Positions 29,868-40,097 of a stretch of DNA of 57,586 nt are shown here, one piece after another. Made by a program: the position numbers and the translations under genes. The notes beneath the pieces were generated by a model. That model did not search any database, was not told the origin of the DNA, and was given only the letters and a program-made list of their open reading frames with translations. Origin of the DNA: Shewanella sp. SR44-3 (GTDB lineage: Bacteria > Pseudomonadota > Gammaproteobacteria > Enterobacterales > Shewanellaceae); the NCBI RefSeq assembly GCF_014163735.1, contig NZ_JACJDV010000021.1, positions 1 through 57,586 on the forward strand. Direction: 5' to 3'. Positions within the stretch are counted from its first letter, which is position 1. Each line of letters starts with the position of its first letter.

Positions 29868-30908
29868 CTAATTCCAGTTGTCAGGCAAATTAACCTTGGA
29901 CCACAAATGCTCACAAAGCGCTTGTGGCTGTTGCCAATCTCCTTGTGCTAGCCAAGTCACAAAGTCATCTGCGGTTTGCGGGTAATTAATCGGGCTTGGA
30001 GCAGGGGCTTTAAGCCAGCGCCTGAGTTTATCGCTATCAAATACCGTCATAGATTGCCCTGCGGCTAACAATTCCAGCGCTGCGACATTCGCCCCTTGTT
30101 CAAACTGCCCTTGCAAAGGCTTGACCATAAGCTTTTTGCCTAAGGTCAATGCTTCACTGCTAAGCTCAAACCCTGCATTGGCCACCACACCGCCACATTC
30201 AGCTAAGTGCGCTTTAAACCCAAGACGACTAAAACCATGCCATTGAATGTGAGCAGGCAGTGGCTTGATGGGTTTAGCCCTGTGATAAACCAAAAACTGA
30301 TAATCATCAAAAGGCGTGAAAAAATCTGCCACTTCATCAGCATCTTCAAAGGGAAGATACACTAATATCTGATGCCCATGCTCACGCTTTGCAGGCTGTA
30401 CATCAACAAAGGGCGGCATAATAGGACAAGCAAAGTGGTGCCAATGGCAGCCCAAAGCGATATCCACCGGCGCAAAATGATTCAGCAGCAGCTCATCTAG
30501 CCAAGTAAGCCCTTGTTTAGGCACATTGTGGCACAGCGCAGCCTGATGACTGATCCCGATAGAGGGCACTTGCTGGCGCTTAGCGGCCCAAGCTGAGATA
30601 GGTTCAAAATCATTAAGCACTAAGTCGTATTCAGATAAATCGAGGGCATTGACTTGCTGTAAAATAGGACTGGCAAGATTTTGCTTAAGGGTTTTAGCGA
30701 TATTAACTTTACCCTGTTCAGTCACAAAAGTTAGCCCCTCATTAACGCGGTAATCAGCAAAACAACTCATGTCTGTATACTGCTCTGCCACCCGACCTGA
30801 AAACAAGAAATCCACTGTGACGCCAGCCTTCTTCAGCGACTTGGCCATCACCCGCGCACGGCTAATATGACCATTGCCCGTCCCTTGTACCCCATACAAA
30901 ATACGCAT
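29868..30908 (-). CDS. MJ1255/VC2487-family glycosyltransferase
   Basis: The 346-residue protein begins MRILYGVQGTGNGHISRA, the glycine-rich loop of GT-B glycosyltransferases related to MurG, and has the family GFELSSEALTLGKKLMVKP nucleotide-sugar region (positions about 260-280). Similar proteins form a conserved family found from archaea to Vibrio, of unknown acceptor. The ATG at 30908 follows AAAGGAAGG; the frame open to 30947 would overlap the PAP2 gene. It lies 23 bp downstream of that gene, so the two are probably co-transcribed. Confidence 0.85.
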   Translation of the reverse strand: MRILYGVQGTGNGHISRARVMAKSLKKAGVTVDFLFSGRVAEQYTDMSCFADYRVNEGLTFVTEQGKVNIAKTLKQNLASPILQQVNALDLSEYDLVLNDFEPISAWAAKRQQVPSIGISHQAALCHNVPKQGLTWLDELLLNHFAPVDIALGCHWHHFACPIMPPFVDVQPAKREHGHQILVYLPFEDADEVADFFTPFDDYQFLVYHRAKPIKPLPAHIQWHGFSRLGFKAHLAECGGVVANAGFELSSEALTLGKKLMVKPLQGQFEQGANVAALELLAAGQSMTVFDSDKLRRWLKAPAPSPINYPQTADDFVTWLAQGDWQQPQALCEHLWSKVNLPDNWN

Positions 30909-30931
30909 AGTCCTTCCTTTAGTTGGCCATA

Positions 30932-31441
30932 TTAAACTTGTAACCAAAGCAGCCCTAAGCTAGCACTGCCAAGCCCTAACCCCATACCTGCTAAAATATC
31001 TAACGGGTAATGTACCCCTAACGCCACACGAGACCAGCCTACACCCGCCGCCCAAATAAACACCCAAGGGCTAAAAAAAGGAAAAGCAACCGCAATGAAA
31101 CTTGCCACCATAAACGCTGCTGCAGTGTGTCCGGAAGGTAAGCTGAATTTATCTGCTGGCTCAAAGCTAAACTCCAGCTCAACTAAGGCGTGACACGGCC
31201 TTGGACGGCGCAAGCTGTGTTTAAGGCATAAATACAAGGGCAATTCGATGAGAAATCCACACAGTAATTGATTGAAAAAAACCGTTCCTAGAGGATGAAA
31301 CAACAATATAATCAGACTAAAACATAAATAAATTGGACCATCACCACTGCGGCTGATACTTCTCGCCAACGGCGTTAAACCATAATAACGACTCGAATTA
31401 AGCACATGACAAAAAAGCCGTTTATCTAAGCTTGTCAACAT
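30932..31441 (-). CDS. PAP2-family membrane phosphatase
   Basis: This 169-residue inner-membrane protein has the three motifs of the lipid phosphatase superfamily: KHSLRRPRP (KX6RP), the central PSGH, and SRVALGVHYPLD (SRX5HX3D). Likely substrates are undecaprenyl pyrophosphate, phosphatidate or a related polyprenyl phosphate. About five hydrophobic helices are present. Start chosen at the ATG at 31441, after AAGGATG. The glycosyltransferase directly downstream suggests joint work on a lipid-linked sugar or lipid head group; that is inference from context. Confidence 0.88.
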   Translation of the reverse strand: MLTSLDKRLFCHVLNSSRYYGLTPLARSISRSGDGPIYLCFSLIILLFHPLGTVFFNQLLCGFLIELPLYLCLKHSLRRPRPCHALVELEFSFEPADKFSLPSGHTAAAFMVASFIAVAFPFFSPWVFIWAAGVGWSRVALGVHYPLDILAGMGLGLGSASLGLLWLQV

Positions 31442-31663
31442 ACATGCATCCTTATACCCCTGTCTTAGCACTGTATTTATGACCCAAAAACCTTGAATTA
31501 GTAACAAGATTACAATGGCTTAATAAGTCACAAGAGATAAGCGAGCTATCAATAGGCCTTAAGGCTTTACTGATCAAGCTAAGCTTTGGCAATGACGCTA
31601 ACATGACAAAAAAGGGAAGTTTTTATGACGTTATGCACGGCAAATTATCAAGAATATCAGGCA

Positions 31664-31690
31664 TAAAAAAGGGCCAATGAATGGCCCTTT
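31664..31690 (-). terminator. Rho-independent terminator of the YgjV-like gene
   Basis: AAAGGGCCA (31668-31676) pairs with 31682-31690 across a 5-base loop; on the minus strand a T-run follows. It lies about 60 bp after the stop codon at 31751. Confidence 0.85.
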
Positions 31691-31750
31691 GGGTCTCGAA
31701 AGCTAATGCGTTGGGCGCCTTCACCCGAACGAGGATTATTCTGAGTCAGC

Positions 31751-32011
31751 TTATGCTTTTACTTCAGCATCATCAGCAACAGGCTTACCTGTACGATAAA
31801 TTTTCACTAAGTGATAGATGTTTATGCCTGCAACGAAAGCATTCATCCCAGCCACTGGCCAGGCATCGATGGCATAACCGTAAGCTGCAAATAATCCACA
31901 ACCGACGAAGTTGATCCATCTTAGTAAGATGATGTCTTTCATCATCAAAGAAATGGCTACCATTACCGAGGCTACATAGCCTAGGATTTCAATCCAATTT
32001 ACATTTTCCAT
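31751..32011 (-). CDS. Small membrane protein of the YgjV type
   Basis: The 86-residue product has about three hydrophobic segments (residues about 8-25, 30-48, 52-68) and a charged C-terminus. The segments EILGYVASVMVAISLMMKD and LRWINFVGCGLFAAYGY resemble the YgjV inner-membrane family, in a half-length form. Function is unknown. AAAGAGG precedes the ATG. It has its own terminator and is divergent from rraA. The leader may be structured. Confidence 0.75.
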   Translation of the reverse strand: MENVNWIEILGYVASVMVAISLMMKDIILLRWINFVGCGLFAAYGYAIDAWPVAGMNAFVAGINIYHLVKIYRTGKPVADDAEVKA

Positions 32012-32385
32012 AAGAACCTCTTTAAGGCTCTCTGCCGTCCGTATGCGTAACGAGGGATCCGTGCCTCTAAAGCAAACATGTTAAGTTAATTCAGTTAATC
32101 ATAAGCTAATATGCTAGCAAAGAGTGCCGTAAAAATGTAATTAAAAAACGTAATATAATGACCTTCATCAAACAAAAACACCTAAATGACTAAAAAAGAA
32201 CGAAATTAACCAACAAAATAACAATTATTCACTATCTATGCCGTTTAAAAGTTCTTAAACAAGGCTAATGCCTCAGTCATAGACATCAATCCTGTGATTA
32301 ATAACGCTTTTATTTTCATGAAAAGCTCATATAATCCACTAAACTTTGCCTAACTCAGCAGTTACTGCCCAATAGGAGTGTCACC
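32012..32385. other. Divergent spacer between the YgjV-like gene and rraA
   Basis: This 374-bp, A/T-rich spacer carries two divergent promoters. On the minus side, 32020-32028 and 32063-32072 can pair in the leader RNA (CTTTAGAGGC with GCCTTAAAG, one bulge). On the plus side a likely rraA promoter is listed. The middle (about 32100-32290) shows no open frame or repeat that I can support. Confidence 0.6.
32308..32335 (+). promoter_or_regulatory. Likely promoter of rraA
   Basis: A perfect -10 TATAAT (32330-32335) follows a weak -35 TTTTAT (32308-32313) with 16-bp spacing. The predicted start near 32342 leaves a leader of about 44 bases containing AGGAG before the rraA ATG. Confidence 0.5.
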
Positions 32386-32871
32386 ATGGAATACAACACC
32401 TCAGAGCTTTGCGACATGTACATAGATGTTGTCGATGTCGTCGAACCTATGTTCAGCAATTACGGTGGTTGCAGCTCTTTTGGCGGCGCCATCAGCACAA
32501 TAAAGTGTTTTGAAGACAATGGTCTTATTGCAGATGCGCTGCAAGAAGATGGTGAAGGCAAGGTATTACTGGTTGATGGCGGTGGCTCTTTACGTCGCGC
32601 ACTTATCGATGCCAGCATAGCCCAAATTGCCGTGAACAATAATTGGGAAGGCATCATAGTCTACGGTTCAGTTCGCGATGTCGATGCATTAGAAGAGCTG
32701 GATTTAGGTATCCAAGCGCTGGCATCTATTCCTGTTGGCGCAGAAGGTAACGGCGTGGGCGAAATTGAACTGCCGGTTAACTTCGGTGGTGTCACTTTCT
32801 TACCGGGCGATCATATCTATGCTGACAATACCGGCGTCATTTTGTCTCCAGAGCCATTGGATATTGATTAA
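32386..32871 (+). CDS. rraA: Regulator of ribonuclease activity A
   Basis: RraA binds the C-terminal region of RNase E and inhibits degradosome action on mRNA. The 161-residue protein matches E. coli RraA in length, with [19 protein letters not shown] at the start and [14 protein letters not shown] and [18 protein letters not shown] later on. The fold resembles class II aldolases, but catalytic residues are not expected to function. AGGAG precedes the ATG. Monocistronic, with a terminator 65 bp downstream. Confidence 0.96.
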   Translation: MEYNTSELCDMYIDVVDVVEPMFSNYGGCSSFGGAISTIKCFEDNGLIADALQEDGEGKVLLVDGGGSLRRALIDASIAQIAVNNNWEGIIVYGSVRDVDALEELDLGIQALASIPVGAEGNGVGEIELPVNFGGVTFLPGDHIYADNTGVILSPEPLDID

Positions 32872-32934
32872 TCCACTCTACCGATAACCAACCAACATCC
32901 ACCCACGCGCATTGACTGGCGCTGGTAGATATAG

Positions 32935-32961
32935 AAAGCCAGCCATGCTGGCTTTTTTTAT
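32935..32961 (+). terminator. Rho-independent terminator of rraA
   Basis: AAAGCCAGC (32935-32943), a 3-base loop and the complement at 32947-32955 are followed by a run of T. Confidence 0.88.
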
Positions 32962-33015
32962 AGCAATACGTTTATATCAGCGCTTTTTATTATATGAGTC
33001 TATGTGAGGAATGCC

Positions 33016-34032
33016 ATGTTCACCGCCTTCAACCAACAAACCTTAGAGACACTCTTAAGCCCCCGAAGCGGTGAGACCAAACTAGGTCAAACCATCATGC
33101 TGTTAGACACCAACCGTCCCTTAGCACAAGCACTGTTCTACGCCAAGCAGCAAGGGGCTCGCTTTGCTATTTTAGGCATAAGTGAAGACTTAGGTCCTAG
33201 GGCGAACTTGGGCCGAGGCGGCGCCAATGATGCCTTCAGCGCAGCCATGAGCCAATGGCTGAACTTGCAGTCAAACCGTTTCTATACCGGTACTAACTGC
33301 CTTATCTTAGGCGAAATCGCCCCGCCTGCATTAGCCGTAGATGTAAGCCTTGAGCAATTGAGACAAGCCACCCAAGCGCTGGATGAGCAAGTCATCGCCT
33401 TAGTCAGCCAAGTATTTGATGCCGGCCTTGAGCCTATTGTTATCGGCGGCGGTCATAACAATGCTTTTGGCTTATTGATGGCAGCAAAACATAGCCTAGG
33501 AGAGCCTCTAGCGGCTGTGAACCTTGATCCCCACAGTGACTTCAGACCAAAAGAAGGCCGTCACAGTGGCAATGGTTTCAGTTATGCCGCCGCCAATGGT
33601 GCTCTAGATCACTATCATGTACTTGGCCTACACGAGCTTAAAAACACTGAAACCACTTTGGAACAATTAAGCTTATTTGGCGGTACTTGGCACACCTATC
33701 AGCAGATTTGGGTCAGACGAGAGCTGAGCCTTAGCCAAGCGTTAAAACAGATAGCCAAAGAGCTTAATCAAACTCAGCTTGCTGTTGCACTGGAACTTGA
33801 CGTTGATGCTATCAACACTATGCCAAGTAGCGCCTCGACCGTTGCTGGTGTGCCTTTAATGGATGCACTGCACTATGTTAACTATATCGCTAAACATTGC
33901 CCAACGGCGTATTTTCACATTGCCGAGGCGGCGCCAGTTTGCCATAGCGCGAACCTCAGCGCTGGATACCGTGATGTAGGTCAAAGTATTAGCGAACTCA
34001 TTTATGCTTACATACAAGGCCGCAGAACATAG
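33016..34032 (+). CDS. Arginase/formimidoylglutamase-family hydrolase
   Basis: This 338-residue protein belongs to the ureohydrolase superfamily, which uses two manganese ions. The metal ligands are visible in GGGHNNAFG (His), NLDPHSDFR (Asp, His, Asp) and ELDVDAI (two Asp). Formimidoylglutamase (HutG) is the most common annotation for this group, but no hut genes are near and arginase, agmatinase or guanidinobutyrase cannot be excluded. The DxDxxDP motif usual in arginases reads DVDAINT here. Start chosen at the ATG at 33016, after GAGGAA. The gene stands alone. Confidence 0.82.
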   Translation: MFTAFNQQTLETLLSPRSGETKLGQTIMLLDTNRPLAQALFYAKQQGARFAILGISEDLGPRANLGRGGANDAFSAAMSQWLNLQSNRFYTGTNCLILGEIAPPALAVDVSLEQLRQATQALDEQVIALVSQVFDAGLEPIVIGGGHNNAFGLLMAAKHSLGEPLAAVNLDPHSDFRPKEGRHSGNGFSYAAANGALDHYHVLGLHELKNTETTLEQLSLFGGTWHTYQQIWVRRELSLSQALKQIAKELNQTQLAVALELDVDAINTMPSSASTVAGVPLMDALHYVNYIAKHCPTAYFHIAEAAPVCHSANLSAGYRDVGQSISELIYAYIQGRRT

Positions 34033-34065
34033 GGTTTAGATCCTTGGTTTGAGTAGATTCGTCTA

Positions 34066-34094
34066 TTCAATAACGGCCAATAATATGCTCTAAT
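34066..34094 (+). promoter_or_regulatory. Possible promoter of ubiE
   Basis: TTCAAT (34066-34071) and TCTAAT (34089-34094) are spaced by 17 bp, with a predicted start about 34 bp before the ubiE ATG. The -35 match is poor. A hairpin with a TTCG loop (34049-34070) lies directly before it. Confidence 0.35.
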
Positions 34095-34134
34095 GCGCCA
34101 TTGATAATTTCGCAACGAGAACAGGAACAAACAC

Positions 34135-34890
34135 ATGTCTGAAGGCGATTCTAATAAAACACATTTTGGCTATAAAACTGTTGAAGCCGATAAGAAAGCC
34201 GATCTCGTCGCCAGTGTATTTCATTCAGTTGCCGCTAAATACGACATAATGAATGACGTGATGTCATTCGGCATCCATCGTTTCTGGAAGCGCTTCACCA
34301 TAGAAACAGCAGCCGCGCGCCCTGGCATGAAAGTGCTTGATTTAGCAGGTGGTACAGGGGATCTTACCGCTAAGTTTTCACATTTAGTGGGCGAGCGTGG
34401 CCAAGTGGTACTGGCCGATATTAATGATTCCATGCTAAAAGTCGGCCGCACTAAGCTCAGAGACAAGGGCATAGTCAACAATGTCAGCTACGTGCAAGCC
34501 AACGCTGAAGCACTGCCGTTCCCAGATAATCATTTCGATATCATCACCATCGCCTTTGGTTTACGTAATGTGACCGACAAAGACGCGGCGCTGCGTTCTA
34601 TGCTCAGAGTGTTAAAACCAGGTGGTAAACTGTTGGTATTAGAGTTTTCTAAGCCTCAACATGAAATGATGCGCAAAGCTTATGATCTTTATAGCTTTAA
34701 AATCCTACCTAAGATGGGTGAAATCATTACTAAAGATGCTGATAGCTATGAGTACCTTGCTGAGTCAATTCGCATGCACCCAGATCAAGATACCCTCAAA
34801 GAAATGATGCAAACTGCAGGTTTTGAGCAAGTCGACTACACCAATATGACCGATGGTATTGTCGCCCTGCATAAGGGATATAAATTCTAA
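34135..34890 (+). CDS. ubiE: Ubiquinone/menaquinone biosynthesis methyltransferase
   Basis: UbiE performs C-methylation in both ubiquinone and menaquinone synthesis. The 251-residue SAM-dependent enzyme has motif [13 protein letters not shown], the family signature segments [18 protein letters not shown] and [12 protein letters not shown], and a C-terminus typical of UbiE ([14 protein letters not shown]). Shewanella makes both quinones, consistent with a dual role here. Its last base starts the next ATG (ubiJ). Confidence 0.97.
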
Positions 34891-35510
34891 TGCAACCCAA
34901 CCACCTTGCCTTGCTGGCCTGCGCCGCTATCGAACTTGGATTCGACAAACTGCCGCCTCAAGCCAAAGCTGACTATGCCAAGGCAAAGTCGCTTCACGGC
35001 AAGGTGTTTAAATTGCAGCTAAGGCAATTGCCTTTCCCATTACATTTGATATTGGCAAAACAAATTCAAGTCTTGAGCCAATACCAAGGTGAGGTGCAGG
35101 TAGAGCTAAGGGCTGATCTTGCCACCTTGTACCAACTCAGTGAAGGTGCTAGCCTTACCGAACTCATTAAGCAAGACAAATTGCAGATTGAAGGTGATAC
35201 CCAGCTGCTGCAGGATTTTAGTCAATTTTTAAAACAAATCCGCTTCGACTTTGCCGAGCCTTTGTCACGCTACTTAGGTGATGCGCCCGCACACCAGATC
35301 TTAACGAAAGCAAAATCTTTACACCTAAGCACCAAGCAAATACTCAACGATACCGCCTCGCATTTAAGCCAGCTGGCAACCGAAGAATATGGCCTCACGC
35401 CTCATCAGAGTGAATATCGTGCTTACCAAGCTCACTTGAATGATATCGAGCGTCAGACACAGCAACTCGAACAAAAAATAGCCCAGCTAAGAGATAAAAT
35501 TACCCCATGA
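34890..35510 (+). CDS. ubiJ: Ubiquinone biosynthesis accessory factor UbiJ
   Basis: UbiJ binds lipid intermediates through an SCP2 domain and is part of the cytosolic Ubi complex with UbiK. The 206-residue protein has an N-terminal SCP2-like part (about residues 15-110), and its C-terminus is a predicted coiled coil (about 175-205, heptads such as [19 protein letters not shown]). It shares one base with ubiE and four with ubiB, so ubiE-ubiJ-ubiB are translationally coupled. The order matches E. coli. Confidence 0.92.
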   Translation: MQPNHLALLACAAIELGFDKLPPQAKADYAKAKSLHGKVFKLQLRQLPFPLHLILAKQIQVLSQYQGEVQVELRADLATLYQLSEGASLTELIKQDKLQIEGDTQLLQDFSQFLKQIRFDFAEPLSRYLGDAPAHQILTKAKSLHLSTKQILNDTASHLSQLATEEYGLTPHQSEYRAYQAHLNDIERQTQQLEQKIAQLRDKITP

Positions 35511-37156
35511 GCATTTCCAGCCTGCATCGAGGTTACCAAGTCCTGCGCACATTGCTGCATTATGGTCTTGATGAGCTTTTAGCTAACCATAAGCGCCCCA
35601 AGTTATTCATCCTATTGCGTTGGTTTTTTTTCTGGATTAGAAACCAGCACCAGGATAAGTCCACCGCCGAGCGTTTAAAGCTTGCGATGCAAGAGCTAGG
35701 TCCTGTGTACATCAAATTAGGCCAGATGCTGTCAACCCGCAAAGATCTTCTCGATGATGAGTGGGCCTATCAACTGGCGATGCTGCAAGACAGAGTGCCG
35801 CCTTTTGATGCTAACTTAGCAAAACAAGCCATAGAAACTGAACTCAATGCCAGTATCGATAGCTTGTTCGATGATTTCGACGATGTGCCTTTGGCCTCAG
35901 CCTCTATCGCTCAAGTTCACAGCGCGACACTGAAATCCAATGGTAAGGCCGTGGTGCTTAAAGTACTCAGGCCCAATGTCGAAGCCTTGATCTTGGCAGA
36001 CTTACAGCTAATGAGCCAAAGTGCAGCGCTCCTTGAGCGCTTGCTTGGTGAAGGTAACCGCCTGCGTCCTGCTGAAGTGATTGAAGATTACAAAATGACT
36101 ATATTAGGTGAGTTAAATCTGAAGCTTGAAGCACTAAACGCCATTAAACTGAGAAACAATTTCTTAGACTCAGACGCCTTATACGTACCCTATATTTATG
36201 AAGAGTTAAGCTTCAAACGTTTAATTGTCATGGAGCGTATCTATGGTATTCCCGTATCTGACTTAAACGCCTTAAAAGCCCAAGATACCAATTTAAAGCT
36301 GTTAGCCGAGCGCGGTGTTGAGCTCTTTTTCACCCAAGTATTTAGAGATAACTTTTTCCACGCCGATATGCACCCGGGCAATATTTTTATCAGCCGAGAT
36401 CATCCAGACAACCCTTATTACATAGGTTTAGACTGCGGCATTATGGGCACGCTCACCGATGTAGATAAGCGTTATTTAGCGGAGAATTTTTTAGCTTTTT
36501 TCAATCGCGATTATCACAGAATTGCTCAGTTGCATCTTGAGTCTGGTTGGGTCAGTGAGCACACAGATATCTTGGCCTTTGAGCAAGCCATCAAAATCGT
36601 CTGTGAGCCCATGTTCAACAAACCATTAGATGAAATATCTTTCGGTCATGTGCTGTTAGCTCTGTTTAAGACCGCACGGCAGTTTAATATGGTGGTTCAG
36701 CCACAGTTAGTGCTACTGCAAAAGACCTTACTCTATATCGAAGGCTTAGGTCGGCAGCTGTATCCACAGTTGGATTTATGGCAAACAGCCAAACCATTTC
36801 TCGAGCAGTGGATGGCTAAACAAGTCGGGCCTAAGGCATTATTTGACAAAGTTAAATCAAATGCCCCTTTTTGGGCGGAAAAATTGCCCGAACTGCCTGA
36901 GCTTGTTTATGACAATTTAAAAATGGGCCGAAAACTACTTGGCACTCAACAGCAAATGTTAGATAAATACTTAAAATATCAACATAAAGCTCATAAAAGT
37001 AATTACTTGCTTATCACTTCTGCTGTTTTAGTGATCTGCGCCGCAATACTTTTTAACCAAGCCGTTACACTATGGCCCTCGCTCCTTTGCTTAGGGGTTG
37101 GTGCTGGGTTGTGGTTGCTTGGATGGCAGGCGAGACCAAAGAATCGAAAACTTTAG
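35507..37156 (+). CDS. ubiB: Ubiquinone biosynthesis kinase-like protein UbiB
   Basis: UbiB is an atypical kinase/ATPase of the ADCK family needed for ubiquinone synthesis, probably helping to move the lipid intermediates. The 549-residue protein has the KxGQ motif in [13 protein letters not shown], the alanine-rich nucleotide loop [10 protein letters not shown], the catalytic-loop region [11 protein letters not shown] and the metal-binding DCG (GLDCGIMG). Two transmembrane helices close the C-terminus (about residues 497-540). It starts four bases inside ubiJ. Confidence 0.96.
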   Translation: MSISSLHRGYQVLRTLLHYGLDELLANHKRPKLFILLRWFFFWIRNQHQDKSTAERLKLAMQELGPVYIKLGQMLSTRKDLLDDEWAYQLAMLQDRVPPFDANLAKQAIETELNASIDSLFDDFDDVPLASASIAQVHSATLKSNGKAVVLKVLRPNVEALILADLQLMSQSAALLERLLGEGNRLRPAEVIEDYKMTILGELNLKLEALNAIKLRNNFLDSDALYVPYIYEELSFKRLIVMERIYGIPVSDLNALKAQDTNLKLLAERGVELFFTQVFRDNFFHADMHPGNIFISRDHPDNPYYIGLDCGIMGTLTDVDKRYLAENFLAFFNRDYHRIAQLHLESGWVSEHTDILAFEQAIKIVCEPMFNKPLDEISFGHVLLALFKTARQFNMVVQPQLVLLQKTLLYIEGLGRQLYPQLDLWQTAKPFLEQWMAKQVGPKALFDKVKSNAPFWAEKLPELPELVYDNLKMGRKLLGTQQQMLDKYLKYQHKAHKSNYLLITSAVLVICAAILFNQAVTLWPSLLCLGVGAGLWLLGWQARPKNRKL

Positions 37157-37259
37157 CTAGCACTAATTTATCAGAGGTTCATAATAGTTAAAGAATTCAC
37201 AGTTACACTTAAGTTTACAATTAAACGTATTATTGTTGATTTATTAAGAGGATATATTC

Positions 37260-37499
37260 ATGGGCGGCATCAGTATTTGGCAACTTCTCATTATAGCGCT
37301 GATCGTAATTTTACTATTTGGCACTAAAAAATTACGCTCTTTAGGCGGTGATTTAGGTGGTGCAGTGAAAGGCTTTAAGAATGCCATGACATCTGAAACA
37401 TCTGAGGAAGAGAAGAAAACCTTAGAAAACAATCAAACAGCACAAACCTCGCAGCAGGCTGAAGCAAAGCCTGAGTCTAAGGACAAAGAACAGGCGTAA
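37260..37499 (+). CDS. tatA: Sec-independent protein translocase subunit TatA
   Basis: TatA oligomers form the pathway through which folded, cofactor-bearing proteins cross the inner membrane. The 79-residue protein has one short membrane helix (residues about 4-20), the conserved FG at the hinge ([12 protein letters not shown]), an amphipathic helix and an acidic/Gln-rich tail. The segment [20 protein letters not shown] is split here only for length. First gene of tatABC, about 100 bp after ubiB; AGAGGAT precedes the ATG. Confidence 0.96.
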   Translation: MGGISIWQLLIIALIVILLFGTKKLRSLGGDLGGAVKGFKNAMTSETSEEEKKTLENNQTAQTSQQAEAKPESKDKEQA

Positions 37500-37910
<411 letters not shown>

Positions 37911-37913
37911 GCC

Positions 37914-38669
37914 ATGTCGCAACAGCTGCCACTCATCAGCCATTTACTTGAGCTGCGCACCAAACTACTCAAAGCTATCGCCAGTGTATTGCTGGTGTTT
38001 ATTGCCAGCGTTTATTGGGCTAATGATATCTATCATTATGTCGCAATTCCCTTAATGGAATCTCTGCCTGAAAATGGCAGCATGATAGCCACAGATGTAG
38101 CAGCGCCATTTTTTGCGCCCTTTAAATTGACGCTAATTTTATCCTTTTTTGCTGCGATCCCCTACGTGCTGTACCAAATCTGGTCTTTCGTGGCACCAGG
38201 ACTGTATAAGCATGAAAAACGCTTGGTCATGCCGCTATTATTAAGCAGCACCTTGTTATTTTATGCTGGCATTGCGTTCGCTTATTACATTGTCTTCCCA
38301 GTAGTGTTTGGTTTTTTTGCCAGTGCAGCACCTGAAGGGGTGCAAGTTGCCACTGACATCAGCAGCTATTTAGACTTTATCCTAAAGCTATTCTTCGCCT
38401 TTGGACTTGCATTTGAAATCCCAGTTGCCGTGGTATTACTGTGCTGGGCTGGCGTCACCACTCCCGAAGATTTGCAGGCGAAACGTCCTTACATAGTTGT
38501 TGGCGCCTTTGTTATCGGCATGCTATTAACCCCACCGGATATCATCTCTCAGACTATGCTTGCGGTGCCAATGCTGTTATTGTTTGAAGCGGGTTTATTT
38601 GCGGCTAAATTTTATCGTAATGATGCCGATGAAAGCGAAAACAATATAGACGATAGCGCGACTAAATAG
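37914..38669 (+). CDS. tatC: Sec-independent protein translocase subunit TatC
   Basis: TatC is the main receptor for twin-arginine signal peptides. The 251-residue protein has six membrane helices and the N-terminal motif [14 protein letters not shown], including the conserved LxELR. The region [16 protein letters not shown] carries the conserved FxxGxxFExP signature. An acidic, Asn/Asp-rich C-terminal tail follows. It ends the tatABC operon. Confidence 0.97.
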   Translation: MSQQLPLISHLLELRTKLLKAIASVLLVFIASVYWANDIYHYVAIPLMESLPENGSMIATDVAAPFFAPFKLTLILSFFAAIPYVLYQIWSFVAPGLYKHEKRLVMPLLLSSTLLFYAGIAFAYYIVFPVVFGFFASAAPEGVQVATDISSYLDFILKLFFAFGLAFEIPVAVVLLCWAGVTTPEDLQAKRPYIVVGAFVIGMLLTPPDIISQTMLAVPMLLLFEAGLFAAKFYRNDADESENNIDDSATK

Positions 38670-38783
38670 TGCGGACCATGAAAATAATAGTAACAATGAA
38701 TCCACTAAATAATGCGCCAGATAACGAGCGCTAATAGACAACTTAGCCATCAGGCGAGTATTAATAATAAAAAGGATAATACC

Positions 38784-39296
38784 ATGCGCTTAACTTGGGC
38801 AGCCGCCACTCTAATACTATTATCGGCTCCGGCATTTGCCAACACAGACACGCAACTAGCGAACTGCGCAGCAGTAAGCGACAAACTAGAACGGCTGGTG
38901 TGTTATGACAACTTAGCCGCCAATGTGACTTCAGCCAGTTCAAGTGTAAGCGCTTCGGCTAGCATGGCTGTTGCCCCAGCAGTGGCCGCGCCCCAAAAAA
39001 ATGGCACTTTTGGCCTTAAAAAAGCTGCGGTTAAAAAAGAAGATTTTGGGCTAATAAAAAAAGCGGATGTTGAAGAAATTGAAAAGCTCTATTTTACTGT
39101 CGCTAAACTTGACAAAGATGCCTATGGCACACTCACCATCACCTTAGATAACGGCCAAGTGTGGAAGCAAAGCGGTTCACAAAGATTTAAGCTTAAAACT
39201 GGCCAAAAGATCTTTATAGAACGTGCTGCATTAGGCTCTTTTTTACTCGGCACAGATGATCGTAATTCTACAACAAGAGTTAAGCGCCTAAAATAA
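38784..39296 (+). CDS. Secreted protein of unknown function with RLVCYD motif
   Basis: The 170-residue product has a signal peptide (cleavage after AFA, about residue 20), then NCAAVSDKLERLVCYDNLA. A low-complexity Ala/Ser/Val linker follows (about residues 45-72), and then a C-terminal beta-rich domain containing TLTITLDNGQVWKQSGSQR and KIFIERAALGSFLLG. The Cys-x(11)-RLxCYD arrangement resembles TagO/VasI-like and related periplasmic proteins, where the two cysteines could form a disulfide; the functional link is only a resemblance. AAGGAT precedes the ATG. It abuts tatD exactly, so tatD is probably coupled to it. Confidence 0.7.
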   Translation: MRLTWAAATLILLSAPAFANTDTQLANCAAVSDKLERLVCYDNLAANVTSASSSVSASASMAVAPAVAAPQKNGTFGLKKAAVKKEDFGLIKKADVEEIEKLYFTVAKLDKDAYGTLTITLDNGQVWKQSGSQRFKLKTGQKIFIERAALGSFLLGTDDRNSTTRVKRLK

Positions 39297-40097
39297 ATGT
39301 CACGCTATATCGATATTGCGGTGAATTTATTAAGCCCAAGCTTAATTGAACATGCCGATAACATAATTAACGATGCGGAGCGACTCAATGTCTCTCCGCT
39401 AATTGTTATTGGCAGTGATCTAAACGAAAGCTTAGCAGCCCATGAATTAGCGCTACAATATCCACGACAACTAAAAACCACTGCAGGGGTGCACCCCCAT
39501 CAAGCCAACCTCTGGGATGAACACAGCATATCTGATCTTAAAAGGCTGGCAAGCTTGAGTTCAGTCGTTGCGATAGGTGAGTGCGGTCTAGATTATAATC
39601 GGGACTTTTCCCCCAGAGATCAGCAAAGAGCCGCCTTTGAAGCTCAGCTAGCTTTAGCCGCAGAGTTAAACATGCCAGTGCTAATGCATTGCCGTGAAGC
39701 CTTTGGTGATTTCATTGCTATCCTTAGCCACTATCGCTCGGCGATCCCCTATGCGGTATTACACTGCTTTACTGGTAATCAAGATGATTTAACCCAATGT
39801 CTTGCATTAGATCTGCACATTGGCATTACCGGCTGGGTCTGTGACGAAAGACGTGGAAAAGAGCTGGCTCAATTAGTGCCAAGCATTCCCGATTCACGCT
39901 TATTGATAGAAACAGATAGCCCCTATCTACTGCCTAGAAGCATGCGACCTAAACCTAAATCCAGTAAAAACCTGCCACAGTACTTACCCTATATTTTAGA
40001 TTACATCGCAGAAATCAGGGAACAGGATGCCACTGAGTTAGCCAGAATTTGCTACCTAAATAGCTGCACTGTATTTGGGTTGGAGCCTGTGACATGA
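39297..40097 (+). CDS. tatD: TatD-family metal-dependent DNase
   Basis: TatD is a TIM-barrel hydrolase with 3'-5' exonuclease activity on DNA/RNA; despite its name it is not needed for Tat export. The 266-residue protein has GVHPH, GECGLDYNRDFS, the metal-ligand histidines in LMHCREAF and LHCFTG, and the aspartate motif LIETDSPYLLPR. At the N-terminus the first HxH is replaced (DIAVNLLS), as in E. coli TatD proper, which separates it from YcfH and YjjV. Confidence 0.94.
   Translation: MSRYIDIAVNLLSPSLIEHADNIINDAERLNVSPLIVIGSDLNESLAAHELALQYPRQLKTTAGVHPHQANLWDEHSISDLKRLASLSSVVAIGECGLDYNRDFSPRDQQRAAFEAQLALAAELNMPVLMHCREAFGDFIAILSHYRSAIPYAVLHCFTGNQDDLTQCLALDLHIGITGWVCDERRGKELAQLVPSIPDSRLLIETDSPYLLPRSMRPKPKSSKNLPQYLPYILDYIAEIREQDATELARICYLNSCTVFGLEPVT

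Noticed and set aside
31681..31914. Plus-strand open frame over the YgjV-like gene
   Set aside because: It begins inside the terminator and runs antisense to the YgjV-like gene; its composition is not protein-like.
34049..34070. Hairpin with TTCG loop after the arginase-family gene as a terminator
   Set aside because: The stem is A/T-rich and no T-run follows, so it does not qualify as a Rho-independent terminator; read-through to ubiE cannot be excluded.
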